From the NCBI GenBank assembly GCA_947371645.1, contig CANBQJ010000136.1, positions 1 through 9,964 of the forward strand: a stretch of 9,964 nucleotides of DNA, given 5' to 3'. The position numbers and the translations under genes were made by a program. The notes under the pieces are model-generated. The model was not told the DNA's origin, searched no databases, and saw nothing but the letters and a program-made list of their open reading frames with translations. Positions 6,551-9,964 of this stretch are shown one piece after another. This stretch comes from Burkholderiales bacterium. Its GTDB lineage: Bacteria; Pseudomonadota; Gammaproteobacteria; Burkholderiales; Burkholderiaceae. How positions within the stretch are numbered: the stretch's first letter is position 1; every line of letters begins with the position of its first letter.

Positions 6551-8506
6551 ATCGAAGGTCGAGATCGCCTGCATCAGCTGGTCGGCCTGGCCCTTGAGGC
6601 TCATGGACGCGGCGGCCATTTCTTCCACCAGCGCGGCGTTCTGCTGGGTGCTGCGGTCCATGTCGCCCACGGTCTCGCCCACCAGGCTCACGCCCTGGGC
6701 CTGTTCCGTGCTGGCCACGCTGATCTCGCTGACGATCTGTGTCACGCGCTGGATGCTGTCCACCACCTCGCTCATGGTCTGGCCGGCCTGGGCGACCAGG
6801 TTGCTGCCAGCTTCCACGCGTTCCACGCTGGCGCTGATCAGGCTCTTGATGGCGCGTGCGGCTTCGGCCGAACGTCCTGCCAGGCTGCGCACCTCGCTGG
6901 CCACCACCGCAAAGCCGCGACCCTGCTCACCGGCCCGTGCCGCTTCCACCGCCGCATTCAGCGCCAGGATGTTGGTCTGGAAGGCAATGCCGTCGATGGT
7001 GCCGATGATGTCGCTGATGCGGCGCGACGACTCGTGGATCTCGCGCATGGTGTTCACCACCTGGCCCATCACCACGCCGCCCTGTTTGGCCACGCCTGAG
7101 GCACTGTCTGCCAAGGCATTGGCCTGGCGGGCGTTGTCGGCGTTCTGGCGCACCGTCTGGCTGAGCTCTTCCATGGACGAAGCCGTTTGCTGCAAGGCGC
7201 TGGCTTGTTGCTCGGTGCGGGCCGACAAGTCCTGGTTGCCCTGAGCGATTTCGGTGCTGGCCGTGGCCACGCCATTCGCATTTTGGCGAACCTGCGTGAA
7301 CACCTGCCACACCTTGTCCATGAACTGGTTGAAACCGAGGCCGATCCGGGCCAGCTCGTCGTGACCACGGTCATTCAGCCGCACGTTCAGGTCAGCGTCG
7401 GCGCCGGCCAGGCGGGTCATGGCTTCACACAGCTCGCGCAAGGGCTTCATCAGGCGGCCCACCAGGGCCACCATGGCCAGCGAGGCCAGGGTGCACACCA
7501 CCAGGGCTGCCAGCGCGGCCATCCAGAGCAACTGTTTCGCTGGTGCCATGGCGGCGGCCATGGGGAAAGACACCCGCACACTCCAGGGCGCCACGCCACG
7601 CACCACTTCCACCGGTTCGAAAAGGTGCACCCAGCCGGCTTCATCCAGGTAGCGGTAGGACTTGCCTTGGGCAATGTGAGCCAAGGCTTCTGCAGGGACG
7701 TCATCGGCCTTCTTGGCCAGGCGCTTGGCATCCGGCACGGCCACATACAGGCCACCGTTGGACAGCAAGGCCACGTGGCTGTCGGGCAAGGGCTGCATCC
7801 TACCCACGCGCTCAGAGAGCGGCTGCAGCGGCAGGTCGGAGCCGGCCATGCCCACGAACTTGCCGTCGATCACGATGGGTGAAGACAGGGTTGCCATCAG
7901 CACGTCCTTGCCCGCGACCGGGTAAAGGTAGGGCTCGATCAGCGCGTCCTTGAGCGTGGTGCGGGGGATGTTGTACCAATCGTTGGCACCGGCCTTTTCA
8001 TAGTCCAGCAGCGGCTCGACGGCAATCTGGCCGCTGCCCCGGTTCCAGTAGGCGATGTAGCGTCCGGTGCTGTCGTAGGCAGGGGTTTTCTTGACGTAGT
8101 CGGCGTCCTTGCCATCCAGGGCATTGGGCTCCCAGATGGTGTAGGTGCCGATGAATTCGGGGTGCAGGCTCAGCACCTCGCGCGCCATGGCGTCAAGCTG
8201 CTCGCGGCTGGGGGGCATGCCGGCGGCCTTCATGCCGCGCAGGGTGTCGGCCAGGGTCTTGACCGTGCTGAAGCTTTTGCCCAGCTCGGCTGCCACGTTG
8301 TGGGCGGCTTCGCTGGCGGCCAGCTGGGCGTCCTTGTCGGCTTGGGTCTTGGCGGCGCTGGCGGTGCGCCAACCCAGCACCAGGCTGGTGGCGACCACGC
8401 AGAACACACACAAGAGCGTGGCAGACAGGCACAGCTTGGCGGTGAGAGAAAGCTTGCCCACCAAGCCATGATCGGTGGGCGCGAATGTCGAGTTCAAGTT
8501 GGACAT
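6539..8506 (-). CDS. Methyl-accepting chemotaxis protein with dCache sensor (MCP2)
   Basis: A 655-residue transmembrane chemoreceptor read on the minus strand. Order: membrane helix about 26-46; large periplasmic sensor about 47-325; second membrane helix about 326-349; HAMP about 350-403; signalling coiled coil to 655. The sensor has double-Cache features: ANDWYNIPR (174-182), [10 protein letters not shown] (191-200), [21 protein letters not shown] (about 207-227) and a membrane-distal/proximal two-part layout. The arginine that precedes WY by two residues in the amino-acid-binding dCache motif is N175 here, so amino acids are not assured as ligands. The adaptation region ([18 protein letters not shown], 431-448) is classical and the tip (about 505-541) is nearly identical to that of MCP1. 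There is no CheR-tether pentapeptide. The ATG at 8506 is preferred because a sigma-28-type promoter lies just upstream at 8548-8574; ATG 8533 and GTG 8596 are in-frame alternatives, the latter upstream of the promoter. No strong ribosome site is visible. Confidence 0.93.
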   Translation of the reverse strand: MSNLNSTFAPTDHGLVGKLSLTAKLCLSATLLCVFCVVATSLVLGWRTASAAKTQADKDAQLAASEAAHNVAAELGKSFSTVKTLADTLRGMKAAGMPPSREQLDAMAREVLSLHPEFIGTYTIWEPNALDGKDADYVKKTPAYDSTGRYIAYWNRGSGQIAVEPLLDYEKAGANDWYNIPRTTLKDALIEPYLYPVAGKDVLMATLSSPIVIDGKFVGMAGSDLPLQPLSERVGRMQPLPDSHVALLSNGGLYVAVPDAKRLAKKADDVPAEALAHIAQGKSYRYLDEAGWVHLFEPVEVVRGVAPWSVRVSFPMAAAMAPAKQLLWMAALAALVVCTLASLAMVALVGRLMKPLRELCEAMTRLAGADADLNVRLNDRGHDELARIGLGFNQFMDKVWQVFTQVRQNANGVATASTEIAQGNQDLSARTEQQASALQQTASSMEELSQTVRQNADNARQANALADSASGVAKQGGVVMGQVVNTMREIHESSRRISDIIGTIDGIAFQTNILALNAAVEAARAGEQGRGFAVVASEVRSLAGRSAEAARAIKSLISASVERVEAGSNLVAQAGQTMSEVVDSIQRVTQIVSEISVASTEQAQGVSLVGETVGDMDRSTQQNAALVEEMAAASMSLKGQADQLMQAISTFDVQR

Positions 8507-8547
8507 ACCGGTACTGCTCGGTTGTTGGCGCATGGCTGAAGGGAGGG

Positions 8548-8574
8548 AATTCGGCACATCTGGGGCAAGCTGTA
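8548..8574 (-). promoter_or_regulatory. Sigma-28 (FliA)-type promoter for MCP2
   Basis: On the minus strand, TACAGCTT (8574 down to 8567), an 11-base spacer, then GCCGAATT (8555 down to 8548). Against TAAAGTTT-N11-GCCGATAA the -35 box matches at 6 of 8 positions, the -10 box at 5 of 8 (the core GCCGA intact), with exact spacing. It is 41 bases upstream of the chosen ATG. The match to the FliA pattern and the receptor function of the gene support each other. Confidence 0.65.
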
Positions 8575-8577
8575 CGC

Positions 8578-8589
8578 TTGACGCGTCAA
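8578..8589. promoter_or_regulatory. Perfect 12-bp palindrome, candidate operator
   Basis: TTGACGCGTCAA is a perfect palindrome, located 3 bases upstream of the MCP2 -35 box in the divergent intergenic region. Dimeric regulators often bind such sites. A palindrome this long can also occur by chance, and no second copy was noticed in the window. Confidence 0.3.
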
Positions 8590-8644
8590 CCAACACGGGG
8601 CGTGGCGCGTGCCGTGCGGTTTTTCACGGCTTGTGGGGTAGCCT

Positions 8645-8686
8645 CGCGGGCCGCGCCCATCCGGGCGGTCTCCCGCGCGTTTTGTT
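8645..8686 (+). promoter_or_regulatory. Attenuator-like stem-loop upstream of the Tgl-like gene
   Basis: CGCGGG (8645-8650) pairs with CCCGCG (8672-8677). Within it CGCCC (8654-8658) pairs with GGGCG (8663-8667) around an ATCC loop. Two bases after the stem comes TTTTGTT (8680-8686). A GC-rich stem followed by a T-rich run resembles an intrinsic terminator on the + strand, yet there is no + strand gene before it in the preceding 2.1 kb, so it would act in the leader of the next gene if transcription starts upstream. Confidence 0.35.
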
Positions 8687-8704
8687 CAGCAGCCACATCG
8701 CCCC

Positions 8705-9964
8705 ATGACCTTGCCCAACCCCGACCCTGAGCGACCTTTGACCTCTGGCGCGTGTGCCCTGCCCACGGCGCTGCTGCACCTGTGCTTCTTCCTTTGCATT
8801 GGCCTGTGCGGCCTGGGCCCGCTGGGCGCGCTGGCCACCCCGCTCACCGACGCTGGCCTGCAGGCGCCGGTGCCGGTGCCGGCAACTGCGCCGTCTCCTG
8901 CCTCTGCAACCAAGCCACCCCGAGACGGCCTGCGCTTCAGCTGCGATCCCACCCAGCTGGATGCCCTGGCCACCCAGGTGAACGTCTACCTGCAAGGCCT
9001 GGGCATCGCCCCGACGCTCTACCAGGTGCGACGTGGCAACGCCAGCCTCACCTTCACCCTGCGCACGCCGCGCACCGACACCAACACCCTGGGCCTGATC
9101 TACCGCCCCGAGTACGCGCTGGGCACCGAGCCCGTGCAGCTGATCGACGCCGAGCACCACGCCTACATGGTGGCCACCGTGTCGCGCAAAGAGATCGCGC
9201 TGGCGCTCATGCAACATGGCCGCACCACGACCTTGCAAGGCGCCGCCTGCCGCCTTGACGCCTTGTCAGACCACATTGGCCTGCGCCAGATGACCGTGGC
9301 CTGGGCCCAGCACCTGGCCTGGGTCTGGCCCGATGGCGGCCCCGCCAGCTGGAACCAGCGTTACTGGGACCACGGCACACCTCACCAGCCGGACCACACG
9401 GCCGATGCCTTGCACGATGCCTTCACCGCGCAAAGCAAGTACGCGATCGGTTGCTACACGGCGGCCAAGCTGGTCTATGCCCAGGCGACGCTGGATTACT
9501 ACCAGCGCGGGAAAGGCGACGCGGCCTTGGGGCAAATGGTGCTGCAGCGCCTGCTGTTGGATCAGGACCCGCTGGTGGACATCGAGCCCGCCGGCATGTG
9601 GGCCTTTGAGGCCGATGCCGACCCAGCTGACGCGGCCAAACCCGGCAAGCTGCTGCGCCTGATGCCACAGGTGGCCGCGCGCAACTTCGTGCCAGGCGAC
9701 TGGGCCTACATCCGCAACACCGATGTGGCCACGCAAAACAAGACCGGCTACGAGGGCTCCAACGCCATTTACCTGGGCGCCAACCGTTTCGATGACTTCT
9801 ACAACGACAACCAGCACAGCTACCGCTTTGAAGAAAAGCTGAGCGAGGTTTACCAGTGGCGCCACGGCGTGTTCAGCCGCTCACACGACTACCGGCATGT
9901 CCAGCGGCTGAGCCAGCTTGACTTTGACCGCCTGATGCGCAGCCCGGAGCAGGGCGGTTTGGTG
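8705..9964 (+). CDS. Exported Tgl-like protein-glutamine gamma-glutamyltransferase (3' truncated by window)
   Basis: An open frame of 420 codons running off the right edge; the true end is not seen. The ATG at 8705 is the first possible start after the in-frame TAG at 8639; no clear ribosome site precedes it. Residues about 20-44 are hydrophobic and end GALGALA-like (here LGPLGALATP), so a signal peptide is likely, followed by a Pro/Ala/Thr-rich linker to about 72. Residues 75-205 form a domain I do not recognise, with two cysteines (C80, C182) that may pair. Residues about 219-410 resemble, from memory, Bacillus spore-coat Tgl: RYWD (219-222), ALHDAF (235-240), KYAIGCYTAAKLVY (245-258; C250 at the nucleophile position), FVPGDWAYIRNTD (328-340), YEGSNAIYLG (349-358) and a KLSEVYQWR region (378-386). 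Tgl enzymes cross-link glutamine and lysine side chains. The other catalytic residues do not line up clearly, so activity is uncertain. It is divergent from MCP2; codon use looks like its neighbours. Confidence 0.6.
   Translation, partial: MTLPNPDPERPLTSGACALPTALLHLCFFLCIGLCGLGPLGALATPLTDAGLQAPVPVPATAPSPASATKPPRDGLRFSCDPTQLDALATQVNVYLQGLGIAPTLYQVRRGNASLTFTLRTPRTDTNTLGLIYRPEYALGTEPVQLIDAEHHAYMVATVSRKEIALALMQHGRTTTLQGAACRLDALSDHIGLRQMTVAWAQHLAWVWPDGGPASWNQRYWDHGTPHQPDHTADALHDAFTAQSKYAIGCYTAAKLVYAQATLDYYQRGKGDAALGQMVLQRLLLDQDPLVDIEPAGMWAFEADADPADAAKPGKLLRLMPQVAARNFVPGDWAYIRNTDVATQNKTGYEGSNAIYLGANRFDDFYNDNQHSYRFEEKLSEVYQWRHGVFSRSHDYRHVQRLSQLDFDRLMRSPEQGGLV

Noticed and set aside
1..9964. CRISPR array, insertion sequence, prophage or RNA genes
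   Set aside because: No regularly spaced direct repeats, terminal inverted repeats with a transposase, integrase-like protein, tRNA cloverleaf or rRNA-like sequence was seen; base composition looks even across the window.

Overview
The window is GC-rich chromosomal DNA. It most likely comes from a flagellated betaproteobacterium of the Burkholderiales, perhaps a Comamonadaceae-like organism. That placement is an inference from base composition, the style of the FliPQR and ParE proteins, the 36H-class chemoreceptors and the gene arrangement; no database search was possible. Coding density is high and no stretch over 300 bases lacks a gene.

Left part (1-1320, + strand): the 3' end of a flagellar operon, with the C-terminal part of fliP, complete fliQ and complete fliR. 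These are the export-gate membrane proteins of the flagellar type III secretion system. They are closely spaced, and fliQ and fliR each have a purine-rich ribosome site. No flhB or flhA follows. Next is a methyl-accepting chemotaxis protein (MCP1, 1441-2973) with its own sigma-28-type promoter, so it is probably a late (FliA class) flagellar gene and not simply read-through from fliR.

Middle part (3025-6514, + strand): an exported phosphoesterase of the acid phosphatase/phospholipase C-like family, then parE, the ATPase subunit of topoisomerase IV. A strong stem-loop spans the phosphoesterase stop codon. A TACAAT box sits 7 bases before the parE ATG, which suggests a leaderless or near-leaderless parE transcript.

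Right part (6524-9964): parE converges on a second chemoreceptor (MCP2, minus strand) with a double-Cache-type periplasmic sensor and another good sigma-28 promoter. The two coding regions are separated by only 24 bases, and a 12-bp hairpin covers the junction. A 198-base divergent region then separates MCP2 from a gene on the + strand that runs off the window edge. It holds the MCP2 promoter, a perfect 12-bp palindrome and an attenuator-like stem-loop. The last gene encodes an exported protein whose C-terminal half resembles, by eye, the Bacillus Tgl-type protein-glutamine gamma-glutamyltransferase. It is the least ordinary gene here.

Taken together, the window is a flagellar/chemotaxis neighbourhood with a housekeeping topoisomerase gene and two exported enzymes. 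I see no mobile element, CRISPR array, RNA gene or clearly new multi-gene system. The points most worth following up are the Tgl-like protein and the regulatory structures around it, and the paired sigma-28 promoters of the two receptors.
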